Source: Yoonia ponticola
GTDB taxonomy: Bacteria > Pseudomonadota > Alphaproteobacteria > Rhodobacterales > Rhodobacteraceae
Direction of reading: 5' to 3'
DNA: 64,000 nt
Assembly (NCBI RefSeq): GCF_014199395.1
Contig: NZ_JACIJM010000001.1
Location: 1-64,000 of the forward strand
The notes beneath the pieces are model-generated. The model saw nothing but the letters and a program-made list of their open reading frames with translations, had not been told where the DNA came from and did not search any database. Below are positions 8,696-17,262 of this stretch, piece after piece; within the stretch, counting starts at the first letter, position 1; every line of letters starts with the position of its first letter. The position numbers and the translations under genes are program-made.

Positions 8696-11600
8696 TTATG
8701 CCGACCAGATTTTGCAGAGAGTCGCTTTGGTCTCTTGCATCTGGGTTACGCTGTCATAGCCGTAGGTTTGTGCGGTGTTGGTGGATTCACCCAACACATA
8801 AGGGTCGGCGCCTTCGGGGTATTTATCCCGCAAGTCCTTACCTTCGAAGTGGCCACCAAAGTGGAACGGCATAAATGCCACGCCAGTGCCCACACGTTCA
8901 GTCACCATCGCCATCACTTTGATCTTGCCGCCTTCTGGACCTTCGACCCAGACTTGCGCGCCATCACGGACACCAAGGTCATTCGCATCGCGTGTGTTAA
9001 TCTCGATAAACATGTCCTGCTGAAGCTCGGCCAACCATGGGTTGGACCGTGTTTCTTCGCCGCCACCTTCATATTCGACCAAGCGACCAGAGGTCAGAAT
9101 GATTGGATATTCTTGAGAGAAATCGTTCTTTTGGATCGATTCGTACATGGTTGGTACACGCCAGAACTTCTTGTCCTCGTAGGTTGGATAATCCGCAACA
9201 AGGTCGCGACGGTTGGAGTAGAGTGGCTCGCGGTGCACTGGCACCGGATCGGGGAACGTCCACACAACCGCACGGGCCTTGGCGTTACCGAATGGTGCGC
9301 AGCCATGTTTAATCGCAACCCGCTGGATGCCGCCGGAAAGGTCGGTTTTCCAGTTTACGCCACCAGTTTTCGCTTGGAAATCAGACGGAATTTCGCCTTG
9401 TTGCGACGTCTCTCCAACTTCCTCGTTGCTGTTCGCGCCACCATCGTCGGCAGGTTCGGTCGTCAGCGGTGCACCTTCAGGATATCCGGCGACGCTGTTG
9501 ATGCTCGCGCGTTCTTCAGCGGTGAGATCATTTTCCCAGCCAAGGTCACGCAACATTTGCACCGTGAACTCGGGGTAACCGTCTTTGATTTCAGAATCTT
9601 TTGAGTAGACACCATCGGCTAGAATGTTCTCGCCGTCATGTTCCACACCAAAGCGGGCGCGGAATGTCAGCCCACCTTCGGCCACAGGAATCGACATATC
9701 ATAGAGCAACGCAGTGCCCGGGTGGTTCATTTCCGGGGTGCCCCAGCACGGCCACGGCATACCGTAGAAATCGCCGTCAGCTGGCCCACCAACTGCACGC
9801 AAGGTTGTGCGGTCGAAAGTGTGCTGGTTCGCCATGTGCATTTTCATGCGCTCAGGGCTTTGGCCCGTGTAGCCAATCGTCCACATGCCACGGTTGAATT
9901 CGCGCGTCAGATCTTCGATGTTCGGCTCGCCGCCGTCTTCGATACCGATATTGCGGAAAATGCGGTCATGGAAACCAAATTTCTCAGCAAATTTCGCGAG
10001 GATTGTGTGATCAGGAAGCGATTCAAACAATGGGTCCATGATCTGCTCGCGCCATTGCAGCGACCGGTTCGATGCGGTCACAGAGCCGCGTGTCTCGAAC
10101 TGTGTCGCGGCAGGCAGCAGGTAAACGCCATCGGTCCGGTCTTGCATAACCGCTGAAACAGTCGGGAACGGGTCGACGACGACCAGCATTTCCAGCTTCT
10201 CCATCGCAGTCTTCATCTCTTTTTGACGAGTCTGCGAGTTCGGGGCGTGTCCCCACAATACCATGCAACGTGTGTTATCAGGCTGGTCGAGGTTGGCTTT
10301 TTCTTCAAGCACACCGTCGATCCAGCGGCTGACTGGGATACCAGTGAGGTTCATCATCTTGGTATCGCCGATTGATGCGTCCGAGAAGCGGCCTTTGAGG
10401 TAATCCAGATCTTCTTCCCAAACACGAGCCCAATGCGCCCAAGCACCGTCGGCCAAGCCGTAGTAGCCGGGCAGCGTATCGGCAAGAACACCGAGGTCAG
10501 TCGCCCCTTGCACGTTGTCGTGGCCGCGGAAAATGTTAGTGCCGCCGCCAGAAACGCCCATGTTCCCAAGAGCAAGCTGCAGGATACAATATGCGCGGGT
10601 GTTGTTGTTGCCGTTGGTGTGCTGCGTGCCACCCATGCACCAAATCACGGTGCCGGGACGGTTGTTTGCCAAGGTGCGCGCGACACGCTCGAGCTGCTCG
10701 CCCGGTGCGCCAGTGACGCGCTCAACCTCTTCGGGCGTCCAGCGTGCCACCTCTTCGCGGATTTGATCCATGCCCCAAACGCGGGTGCGGATGAATTCGG
10801 CATCTTCCCACTTGTTTTCAAAGATGTGCCACAGAATACCCCAAACGAGAGCTACGTCAGAACCGGGCCGGAAGCGCACGTATTCATCAGCGTGAGCTGC
10901 TGTGCGGGTAAAGCGGGGGTCGCACACGATCATCGGTGCGTTGTTCTGTTCTTTTGCTTTCAAGAGGTGCAGCAAGGAAACAGGGTGCGCTTCAGCAGGG
11001 TTTGCACCGATCAAGAAGATCGCCTTGGAGTTATGAATGTCGTTGTAGCTGTTCGTCATGGCGCCATAGCCCCATGTGTTTGCTACGCCAGCAACGGTGG
11101 TCGAATGGCAAATTCGCGCTTGGTGATCGACGTTGTTCGTGCCCCAATAGGCCGCGAATTTGCGGAAGAGATATGCTTGTTCGTTGCTGTGTTTGGCTGA
11201 ACCAAGCCAATACACTGAATCTGGGCCGCTTTCTTCGCGAATTTTCATCATGCCATCGCCGATTTCATTGATGGCTTGTTCCCAGCTCAGGCGGACCCAT
11301 TCGCCGTTCTCTTTTTTCATCGGGTATTTGAGGCGGCGTTCACCGTGAGCGTGTTCGCGGACCGATGCACCTTTGGCGCAATGTGAACCAAGGTTGAACG
11401 GGCTGTCGAAGCCGGGTTCTTGGCCTGTCCAAACACCGTTGTCGACTTCTGCGATGACTGTACAGCCGACCGAGCAGTGTGTGCAGACGGATTTCTTGAT
11501 CTCGACTGCGCGGGCTGCGACTGTCTGTGCCGTCGCCTGCGATACTGTACCGCCAGTTGCCGCAACAGCGGCCAAGCCGCCAATCGCTAGGCCTGAACCG

Positions 11601-11698
11601 CGCAGGAATGTGCGGCGATCAACAGAACCAGATGCGCCTTGCGCTACTGGTGATCGTGTTGACCGACGTGCGGTGCCATTTGTCTTTTTCCTGAGCAT
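8696..11698 (-). CDS. fdhA: Formate dehydrogenase catalytic alpha subunit, Mo/W-bis-MGD, cysteine type
   Basis: A 1000-aa catalytic subunit that oxidises formate to CO2. A twin-arginine signal (DRRTFLRGSG, residues 27-36) directs the folded enzyme to the periplasm. A [4Fe-4S] site is formed by Cys72, Cys75, Cys79 and Cys107, followed by the molybdopterin domains. The metal ligand is a normal cysteine, Cys197, next to His198 in DHQARICHSTT, not selenocysteine. The linked tungstate transporter makes tungsten a plausible metal. The C-terminal molybdopterin-dinucleotide-binding domain is complete. Full length for the family. Confidence 0.95.
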   Translation of the reverse strand: MLRKKTNGTARRSTRSPVAQGASGSVDRRTFLRGSGLAIGGLAAVAATGGTVSQATAQTVAARAVEIKKSVCTHCSVGCTVIAEVDNGVWTGQEPGFDSPFNLGSHCAKGASVREHAHGERRLKYPMKKENGEWVRLSWEQAINEIGDGMMKIREESGPDSVYWLGSAKHSNEQAYLFRKFAAYWGTNNVDHQARICHSTTVAGVANTWGYGAMTNSYNDIHNSKAIFLIGANPAEAHPVSLLHLLKAKEQNNAPMIVCDPRFTRTAAHADEYVRFRPGSDVALVWGILWHIFENKWEDAEFIRTRVWGMDQIREEVARWTPEEVERVTGAPGEQLERVARTLANNRPGTVIWCMGGTQHTNGNNNTRAYCILQLALGNMGVSGGGTNIFRGHDNVQGATDLGVLADTLPGYYGLADGAWAHWARVWEEDLDYLKGRFSDASIGDTKMMNLTGIPVSRWIDGVLEEKANLDQPDNTRCMVLWGHAPNSQTRQKEMKTAMEKLEMLVVVDPFPTVSAVMQDRTDGVYLLPAATQFETRGSVTASNRSLQWREQIMDPLFESLPDHTILAKFAEKFGFHDRIFRNIGIEDGGEPNIEDLTREFNRGMWTIGYTGQSPERMKMHMANQHTFDRTTLRAVGGPADGDFYGMPWPCWGTPEMNHPGTALLYDMSIPVAEGGLTFRARFGVEHDGENILADGVYSKDSEIKDGYPEFTVQMLRDLGWENDLTAEERASINSVAGYPEGAPLTTEPADDGGANSNEEVGETSQQGEIPSDFQAKTGGVNWKTDLSGGIQRVAIKHGCAPFGNAKARAVVWTFPDPVPVHREPLYSNRRDLVADYPTYEDKKFWRVPTMYESIQKNDFSQEYPIILTSGRLVEYEGGGEETRSNPWLAELQQDMFIEINTRDANDLGVRDGAQVWVEGPEGGKIKVMAMVTERVGTGVAFMPFHFGGHFEGKDLRDKYPEGADPYVLGESTNTAQTYGYDSVTQMQETKATLCKIWSA

Positions 11699-11783
11699 GG
11701 TTCTCTCCCTACTGCTGCACTGTCGCAGTCTTGGTAGTCGTCTATTGTTGCCTGCCCAAATGTGGTGGGCGGATTACTTTATT

Positions 11784-11975
11784 CTAAAAGCGAGTGCTTT
11801 CCAGATAGGTGCGTGTGTGTTCCGTATCTTGCATCACTTGTGATGTCAGATCGACCTGTGCTGGTCCCGCTTGCGCGGCGTTCGCACCAGATGCAACCGC
11901 GACAACACCGGGAACGGCTGTGCCTGCGATTTTCAGGAAATTGCGGCGGGTTGTGCCGTCTTTTGTTTCAGCCAT
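11784..11975 (-). CDS. Small twin-arginine protein of the formate dehydrogenase operon
   Basis: A 63-aa protein with a clear Tat signal (TTRRNFLKIAG near the N-terminus) and a short mature part of about 30 residues. It matches the small 'formate dehydrogenase region TAT target' family, which is found next to fdhA in many proteobacteria. The start at 11975 is chosen because a GGAG lies 7 nt upstream; an in-frame start at 12029 lacks this and would spoil the signal. Its role is unknown. It could be a Tat-exported subunit or assembly partner of FdhA. Confidence 0.75.
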   Translation of the reverse strand: MAETKDGTTRRNFLKIAGTAVPGVVAVASGANAAQAGPAQVDLTSQVMQDTEHTRTYLESTRF

Positions 11976-12044
11976 TTGAATGCTCCCTGTTTCATGCGGT
12001 AATTTAACTATAGCGGTCTTAACCGCCAATTAATAGATGGGCAA

Positions 12045-12653
12045 TTAGCTTGCCATCATCCGAAATGCTTCTTGTTCGACGTTCAGCAGTTCGGCCCCGA
12101 CGGCCCCAACTGATGCATAAAGCACCGATGCTTTCGCGCCCTGCAAGTCAGCAAAGAAATGCGTCGCCCAAGGGCCGATGTGCTTGTTGTAAAACTCTTT
12201 CTGACGTTCCAGCGTGGCCGCCGTGCCAAAGCGCCCGACGATCATGCCGCCCATCATTTCCATCAAGGATGCGATATTGTCTTCTGGCTCAAACGTGTTT
12301 TCAGCGCGTGTGATGCCAAGCGCAGCCATGTCTGCCCGCAAGTTGGCAAGCGGCTTTTCGTTTAGAAATCCGGTCATGTAGTAGCTCGCGTAAGGCAGCA
12401 GCTCGCCGCGACCTAACCCGATAAACAATGCGTTATATTCTGTGCGCACGGTCTTGGGTTTACTCACCTTAGCGACGCGCGCCAGTCCCGCGATGGCTTG
12501 TCCGAGCGGCGTTTCATCGCCTGCCAGGTCTGCTGTTTGCGCCAGCAACAGTTCATCGGGCGGACCAGATAGCATGAGCCCAAGGTAGTTGTAGAGATCA
12601 GCGCGCAGGCGATCCTCGTCGTCAATCCGGTCTTTTGGTTGTGCAAGCGTCAT
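12045..12653 (-). CDS. TorD/DmsD-family molybdoenzyme chaperone
   Basis: A 202-aa all-helical cytoplasmic protein of the TorD family (for example YNALFIGLGRGELLPYASYY, in place of the family's typical F..LF.GP pattern). These chaperones bind the Tat signal of a molybdoenzyme and hold the apoprotein until cofactor insertion. The target here is most likely FdhA, encoded two genes downstream. Its start overlaps the end of the DUF3306 gene by 4 nt, so the two are translationally coupled. Confidence 0.85.
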   Translation of the reverse strand: MTLAQPKDRIDDEDRLRADLYNYLGLMLSGPPDELLLAQTADLAGDETPLGQAIAGLARVAKVSKPKTVRTEYNALFIGLGRGELLPYASYYMTGFLNEKPLANLRADMAALGITRAENTFEPEDNIASLMEMMGGMIVGRFGTAATLERQKEFYNKHIGPWATHFFADLQGAKASVLYASVGAVGAELLNVEQEAFRMMAS

Positions 12654-13246
12654 GCGCTATTCCCATCAAAGTGAAATGCCATTCTACGCGGCTTGGGTGG
12701 ATCAAAGTCGTCAACTGGATCGTCTGCAACATCATCTGGATCGGGCAGGGTGATTGCCTCTGGTTCGTCGCTGACAGCTTCATCAACTTCGACCAAAACA
12801 TCTGGCTTGTCGAGTAACGTTTGTTCTTCGGCAGCAGCGGCATCTTGACGCGCGACCTCTAGGACATGCGCGAGCAAGCCTTCGCCCACGCGATAGCTGG
12901 TTTTGATCGGGGCGTTGCCGAAGCTACCAGTGAGATAGTCATCATCGTAGTCATTCAATCCGTCAACGCAGGCCAGAACAGGATTGCTGCGCCACAGTTT
13001 GCGCAACGCGCGTTTGCGAATGTGTTCCGGTACGGCCTTGGCCATGAAGGCGGTGAAATCATCGCCCTTAGCTAGCGTTTCCGGATCGGGAAGCCCCAAT
13101 TCGTCGAGAATTTCTTCGTCAGACTTTTCAGCCAGTGCCTGCTGTTGCTCAGCTTCGAGAGCGGTTTCCTCAGCTAGCTTGTCGGCGTCCGCCTCTGCCT
13201 TCACGCCAGCGCGGCGGCCGGCCCAAAAAGCACTTTTATCGGTCAT
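12650..13246 (-). CDS. DUF3306 family protein
   Basis: A 198-aa acidic protein with the DUF3306 pattern: an N-terminal FWAGRR segment, a charged Ala/Glu-rich helical linker, then AVPEHIRKRALRKLWRSNPV at about residues 70-92. No catalytic or metal motif is evident. Family members travel with DUF3305 and membrane formate dehydrogenases, so a role in enzyme maturation is likely by context. It overlaps both neighbouring genes by 4 nt (DUF3305 upstream, the TorD-like gene downstream). Confidence 0.8.
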   Translation of the reverse strand: MTDKSAFWAGRRAGVKAEADADKLAEETALEAEQQQALAEKSDEEILDELGLPDPETLAKGDDFTAFMAKAVPEHIRKRALRKLWRSNPVLACVDGLNDYDDDYLTGSFGNAPIKTSYRVGEGLLAHVLEVARQDAAAAEEQTLLDKPDVLVEVDEAVSDEPEAITLPDPDDVADDPVDDFDPPKPRRMAFHFDGNSA

Positions 13247-13836
13247 TTCGTTACCCCCCGGAAACGCCGCGGTGCGCTGTACACATCGTTGTCTTGGGAG
13301 ATGCGCGGATCGCCGATGCCATCTTCGACACTATCGACATCTGTATTTTTGCGCTTACGTTTAACAAACGCCTCTTCCTCGTGGTGACGAGAAACAAAGT
13401 CAGCAACCCATGCTTTCATACCTTCGGGCATTGCCACTTTTTCGACCATGACCTCGTCGGAATCGCAGTAATCTTGCCCCTCATAAGGTGACGCAGTGAC
13501 GAGCGTGACCTTCCACGGCATCTCGCGAGATGCGGTATTAGGGCTTAATACGATGTAGAGTGACGGCTCGCGCGTTTGCAATTCGTGCACGTAAGCCTCT
13601 GTGTCAGAGACATATAATTCCAACGGTAGCGTCGCTGCGTGAAATTCGGTGACATCTCCGTCACGATGCAGTACGGCCCAATCCGCAGGCGGTGCGCCGG
13701 GCAAAATGCCGACCGCACGCCACGCCCACTTCATCCAGCGGGTCACGCCGGGCGATTTCCGAATCACGACGCCCACCGGAATGGACTGGGAGTTGGGGAA
13801 GACGAACGACAATCGGATACCTGTGGGTTTGATCAT
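13243..13836 (-). CDS. DUF3305 family protein, first gene of the formate dehydrogenase operon
   Basis: About 197 aa, with the DUF3305 core SIPVGVVIRKSPGVTRWMKW near residue 17 and a PSLYIVLSP segment in the middle. Function unknown. Its fixed place at the head of fdh operons suggests a cofactor or assembly role. I take the ATG at 13836; a GTG at 13908 would add 24 residues but has no better ribosome binding site. The divergent polyferredoxin gene starts at 14010, leaving a shared promoter region with a perfect inverted repeat. Confidence 0.72.
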   Translation of the reverse strand: MIKPTGIRLSFVFPNSQSIPVGVVIRKSPGVTRWMKWAWRAVGILPGAPPADWAVLHRDGDVTEFHAATLPLELYVSDTEAYVHELQTREPSLYIVLSPNTASREMPWKVTLVTASPYEGQDYCDSDEVMVEKVAMPEGMKAWVADFVSRHHEEEAFVKRKRKNTDVDSVEDGIGDPRISQDNDVYSAPRRFRGVTK

Positions 13837-13940
13837 GTCACGTATGACTTGGGTCTTTCTATCGTACACAACTTGCTGGAAAATTAAAGCTGGTACTTGG
13901 GCGATCACAATGAATTTTGCGTGTCCTTCTCTATTGTTAC

Positions 13941-13959
13941 GTGATCTTCGTTAGATCAC
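13941..13959. promoter_or_regulatory. Perfect palindromic operator candidate in the divergent fdh promoter region
   Basis: GTGATCT-TCGTT-AGATCAC is a perfect 7-bp inverted repeat with a 5-nt spacer. It sits between the DUF3305 start and the polyferredoxin start. Its length and symmetry suit a dimeric repressor or activator. It is not a classical FNR (TTGAT-N4-ATCAA) or CRP (TGTGA-N6-TCACA) site. The regulator is unknown. Confidence 0.5.
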
Positions 13960-14009
13960 CTTTCATCCTCGGCTTTTACGTCTTACGTATGGCGAGCCAA
14001 GGAGGCAGA

Positions 14010-15965
14010 ATGACTAAGACACTGATGATATGTGATTGCCTCGGCACTCAAACGATAGATGCTGACGCTTTGGCGCGCGATGTAGGCGTTTCGTGTTCGC
14101 GTAAGCACACGTCGCTCTGCCAGTCCGAGATTGGTCTGGCTGCAAAATCGATTGAGGCTGGCAATGTGATGATCGCCTGCCAGCAGGAATCGCAGCGGTT
14201 CACCGAATTGGCTGAAGATCTCGATGCTGACGTTCCAGAATTTGTCGATATTCGCGACCGTGCTGGCTGGACGGCTGATGCAGGCAGCACAACAGCAAAG
14301 ATGGTCAGTCTGATTGCCGACGCGGCGCTTGCACAGCCGTCGCCAAAGACGCGTGATGTTGTTTCTGACGGTATTTGCTTGATTATTGGCGCGCCCGACG
14401 TTGCTTTTGCTGCCGCTGAAAAGTTGGCAGACATCTTGACCGTCACCGTGCTGGTCCCAGGTGCAGTCGACTTGCCCATCACCAATCGCTTTGATGTGTG
14501 CGTCGGGAAATTGAGCCGTGCGCAGGGTACACTTGGTCAATTTGCTGTTACGATCAATGCGTTTCAGCAAGTTTTTCCTGGCGGACGCGGTGAGCCCGCA
14601 CTGACTGACCCGCGCGATGCGGCGCAATCCGAATGTGATCTGATCCTTGATCTCAGCGGTGGAGTTCCACTGTTTCCCGCCCCAGAAAAGCGTGACGGAT
14701 ATCTACGCGTAGACCCTGCCAGTGTGCCTGCTGTGGCGGATGCGATCCTGAACGCCAGCCAGATGATCGGGACGTTTGAAAAGCCGTTGCACATCCGCTT
14801 AGAGCCGTCACTTTGTGCGCATTCGCGTGCTGAACAACCTGCCTGCTCGAACTGTCTGAACGTTTGCCCCACCGGTGCGATCCTTTCCGCAGGTGAACAT
14901 GTCGAGATTGACCCGATGGTTTGTGCTGGTTGCGGTGCCTGTTCGGCTGTGTGCCCGTCCGGCGCAATCAGCTACGATGCACCGCCAGTAGATCATGTGT
15001 TCCGCCGGATCGGCGTGATCGCAAGCGCCTACCGGAAAGCAGGCGGTCAAGCAGGATCGCTGCTGGTACATGACGCGCACGGGGCAGAAATGATCCGCCT
15101 TGGCGCACGTTTCGGGAAAGGGTTACCTGCCAATGTGATCCCGATGGAAATCGACGCTTTGGCAATGTTCGGACATGCGGAAATGCTCGCGGCTTTGGCA
15201 AGTGGTTTCACCTCTGTCGATGTTGTGCTTGGCCCGAAAAGCGACCGCGATGTGATCGCCGCACAAGCAGAACTAGCCACAGCGATGGGCGCAGGTAGCG
15301 CCATCGCATTGCTCGACTTCAATGATCCTGAGGCGTTTTGCGATCACTTATTTGAGCGCACTGCCGCACAGGTCCACGTCGAAAACCCCATTTTGCCTCA
15401 AGGATCGCGTCGTCAAATCAGTCGCATCGCGGCAAAGGCGCTGACGCCGGACGCCTCGATTGTGCCTTTGCCAGAACACGCGCCTTATGGTGCCGTGCTG
15501 GTTGACACAGATGCTTGCACGCTCTGTTTGGCTTGCGTTTCGCTGTGCCCATCCGGCGCGCTCGCGGATAATCCGGATATGCCGCAACTGCGCTTTCAAG
15601 AGGACGCATGTTTGCAATGTGGTCTCTGCACAAACGTCTGCCCCGAAAATGCCATTACATTGCAGCCCCAGTTAAATCTGACGGACACTGCGCTGGACCA
15701 AGTCGTTCTGAATGAAGAGGAACCGTTTGCCTGCGTGGAATGTGGTAGCTTGTTTGGTGTCAAATCTACCGTCGAGCGGATCATGGAAAAGCTGGCGGGC
15801 AATCATGCGATGTTCTCAAATCCCGCGACTGCACGTATGATACAAATGTGCGATAATTGCCGCGTGCAGGCGCAATACCACTCTGAGAACAACCCGCTTA
15901 CTGGCGGGAAACGTCCTGCTGTACGCACCACCGATGACTATTTTTCCAGACGGAAAGATCATTAA
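14010..15965 (+). CDS. Large polyferredoxin linked to formate dehydrogenase
   Basis: A 651-aa cytoplasmic iron-sulfur protein. Residues 1-260 hold cysteines CDC (8-10), Cys29 and Cys37 and a predicted alpha/beta region. Then come a first cluster pair (Cys279/282/286 with Cys269; Cys305/308/311/315), a region of about 180 residues without clusters, a second pair (Cys503/506/509/513; Cys534/537/540/544), and a zinc-finger-like set CVEC (575/578) and CDNC (614/617). It could therefore carry about four [4Fe-4S] clusters. GGAGG 4 nt before the ATG at 14010 fixes the start; the longer frame back to 13917 would cover the operator. First gene of the accessory operon. Likely an electron donor for maturation or a route from formate to another acceptor. 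Confidence 0.78.
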   Translation: MTKTLMICDCLGTQTIDADALARDVGVSCSRKHTSLCQSEIGLAAKSIEAGNVMIACQQESQRFTELAEDLDADVPEFVDIRDRAGWTADAGSTTAKMVSLIADAALAQPSPKTRDVVSDGICLIIGAPDVAFAAAEKLADILTVTVLVPGAVDLPITNRFDVCVGKLSRAQGTLGQFAVTINAFQQVFPGGRGEPALTDPRDAAQSECDLILDLSGGVPLFPAPEKRDGYLRVDPASVPAVADAILNASQMIGTFEKPLHIRLEPSLCAHSRAEQPACSNCLNVCPTGAILSAGEHVEIDPMVCAGCGACSAVCPSGAISYDAPPVDHVFRRIGVIASAYRKAGGQAGSLLVHDAHGAEMIRLGARFGKGLPANVIPMEIDALAMFGHAEMLAALASGFTSVDVVLGPKSDRDVIAAQAELATAMGAGSAIALLDFNDPEAFCDHLFERTAAQVHVENPILPQGSRRQISRIAAKALTPDASIVPLPEHAPYGAVLVDTDACTLCLACVSLCPSGALADNPDMPQLRFQEDACLQCGLCTNVCPENAITLQPQLNLTDTALDQVVLNEEEPFACVECGSLFGVKSTVERIMEKLAGNHAMFSNPATARMIQMCDNCRVQAQYHSENNPLTGGKRPAVRTTDDYFSRRKDH

Positions 15966-15998
15966 CTGTCCTTAATTACGTTCAAAAGGGAGACCATC

Positions 15999-16187
15999 AT
16001 GAGCGATGATTTCAATATGTCGATGCGCAAATTCCTCAAGCAGGTTGGTGTGACGTCGCAGCAAGCGATCGAAGAAGCGTTTCGCACTGCCGATGGCACC
16101 GAAGGTCAACAATTCGAGGCCCGCATGGTGCTGACGATTGACGGTGTTGATCTGGAACATGTCGTTACCGGCACGATCAAGGGTTGA
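15999..16187 (+). CDS. DUF6494 family small protein
   Basis: A 62-aa soluble protein (MSDDFNMSMRKFLKQVGVTS...) ending in a short beta-like VLTIDGVDLEHVVTGTIKG. No catalytic motif. From memory it corresponds to the small DUF6494 family seen next to formate dehydrogenase accessory genes in alphaproteobacteria. AAAAGGGAG lies upstream of the ATG. It is followed 7 nt later by the ApbC gene, so it belongs to the accessory operon. It may be a partner of the Fe-S carrier. Confidence 0.65.
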   Translation: MSDDFNMSMRKFLKQVGVTSQQAIEEAFRTADGTEGQQFEARMVLTIDGVDLEHVVTGTIKG

Positions 16188-16194
16188 TTTGATA

Positions 16195-17262
16195 ATGACG
16201 CTTGCCCGTGAGGACGTACTTTCCGCGCTGAAAACCCTGACCGACCCAGTCAGTGGTACATCTGTTGTTGACGCTGGTTTGGTGAAGGCGCTGACCGTGC
16301 AAGACGGCAACGTGCGCTTTGTGCTCGAAGTGAGCGGCAATCACGCAGCCGCTTACGGCAAGCTGAAAGACGAGGTCGAAGCCAAAATCAAGGCGTTGGC
16401 CGGTGTCGCGCAATTGTCCGTTGTGATGACGGCGCACAGTGCGCCCGCCGCGCCGCCGGACCTAAAGCTGAACAAGCCGTCAGAGCCTAAAGGCCCGCAA
16501 AAAATCCCCGGCATCAACCACATTATTGCGGTTGCGTCAGGTAAAGGCGGCGTGGGCAAATCGACCGTTTCAGCGAACCTTGCCTGTGCATTGGCGGCTG
16601 AAGGAAAGCGCGTTGGACTGCTCGACGCCGACGTTTATGGACCGTCACAGCCACGTATGTTGGGCGTATCGGGGCGGCCTTCGTCGCCTGACGGCAAGAC
16701 AATCCTGCCCATGCGGAATTTTGGGGTCACGATGATGTCGCTCGGCCTGATGGCGAATGATGATCAGGCGGTTGTCTGGCGCGGCCCGATGTTGATGGGC
16801 GCGTTGCAGCAGATGCTGACCCAAGTGCAATGGGGCGCGTTGGATGTGCTGATCGTGGATTTACCGCCCGGCACTGGCGACGTGCAAATGACATTGGCGC
16901 AAAAAGCCCAGCTTGAAGGCGCTATTATCGTTTCGACGCCGCAAGATATCGCGCTTTTGGATGCCCGCAAGGGAATCGATATGTTTAACCAACTCGGCAC
17001 GCCGATCCTTGGTATGATCGAGAATATGTCGACGCATATCTGCTCGAATTGCGGGTTTGAGGAACATATGTTCGGCCATGGCGGTGTTGCTGCCGAAGCC
17101 GAAAAACTTGGCGTGCCTTTGTTGGCAGAAATTCCGCTGCACCTCGATATTCGTATGGCCGCAGATGGCGGCGCACCGATTGTCGTGTCTAAGCCCGACA
17201 GCCCACAAGCGGCGAGTTTCCGTGCGTTAGCGCAAAAACTGATCGCGCTCGGCCACGTATGA
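16195..17262 (+). CDS. Mrp/NBP35 (ApbC) family iron-sulfur carrier ATPase
   Basis: 355 aa. An N-terminal MIP18/DUF59-like domain (residues about 1-80) is joined by a Pro-rich linker to a P-loop domain with the deviant Walker A GKGGVGKS at 116-123 and the metal-binding pair Cys283/Cys286 (CSNC). Such proteins bind and transfer [4Fe-4S] clusters in an ATP-dependent way. The ATG at 16195 is preferred because an earlier in-frame start at 16138 lies inside the DUF6494 gene. Sitting in the fdh accessory operon, it probably loads clusters into FdhA/FdhB or the polyferredoxin. It may also be the cell's only Mrp. Confidence 0.9.
   Translation: MTLAREDVLSALKTLTDPVSGTSVVDAGLVKALTVQDGNVRFVLEVSGNHAAAYGKLKDEVEAKIKALAGVAQLSVVMTAHSAPAAPPDLKLNKPSEPKGPQKIPGINHIIAVASGKGGVGKSTVSANLACALAAEGKRVGLLDADVYGPSQPRMLGVSGRPSSPDGKTILPMRNFGVTMMSLGLMANDDQAVVWRGPMLMGALQQMLTQVQWGALDVLIVDLPPGTGDVQMTLAQKAQLEGAIIVSTPQDIALLDARKGIDMFNQLGTPILGMIENMSTHICSNCGFEEHMFGHGGVAAEAEKLGVPLLAEIPLHLDIRMAADGGAPIVVSKPDSPQAASFRALAQKLIALGHV

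Noticed and set aside
8492-9604. Long forward open frame antisense to fdhA
   Set aside because: Shadow of the highly biased codon use of fdhA; no known protein motif and the sense gene is unequivocal.
10433-11200. 255-aa forward frame antisense to fdhA
   Set aside because: Same reason; composition follows the reverse complement of the real gene.
13941-13959. FNR or CRP site identity for the fdh palindrome
   Set aside because: The spacing and half sites differ from TTGAT-N4-ATCAA and TGTGA-N6-TCACA, so I leave the regulator unnamed.
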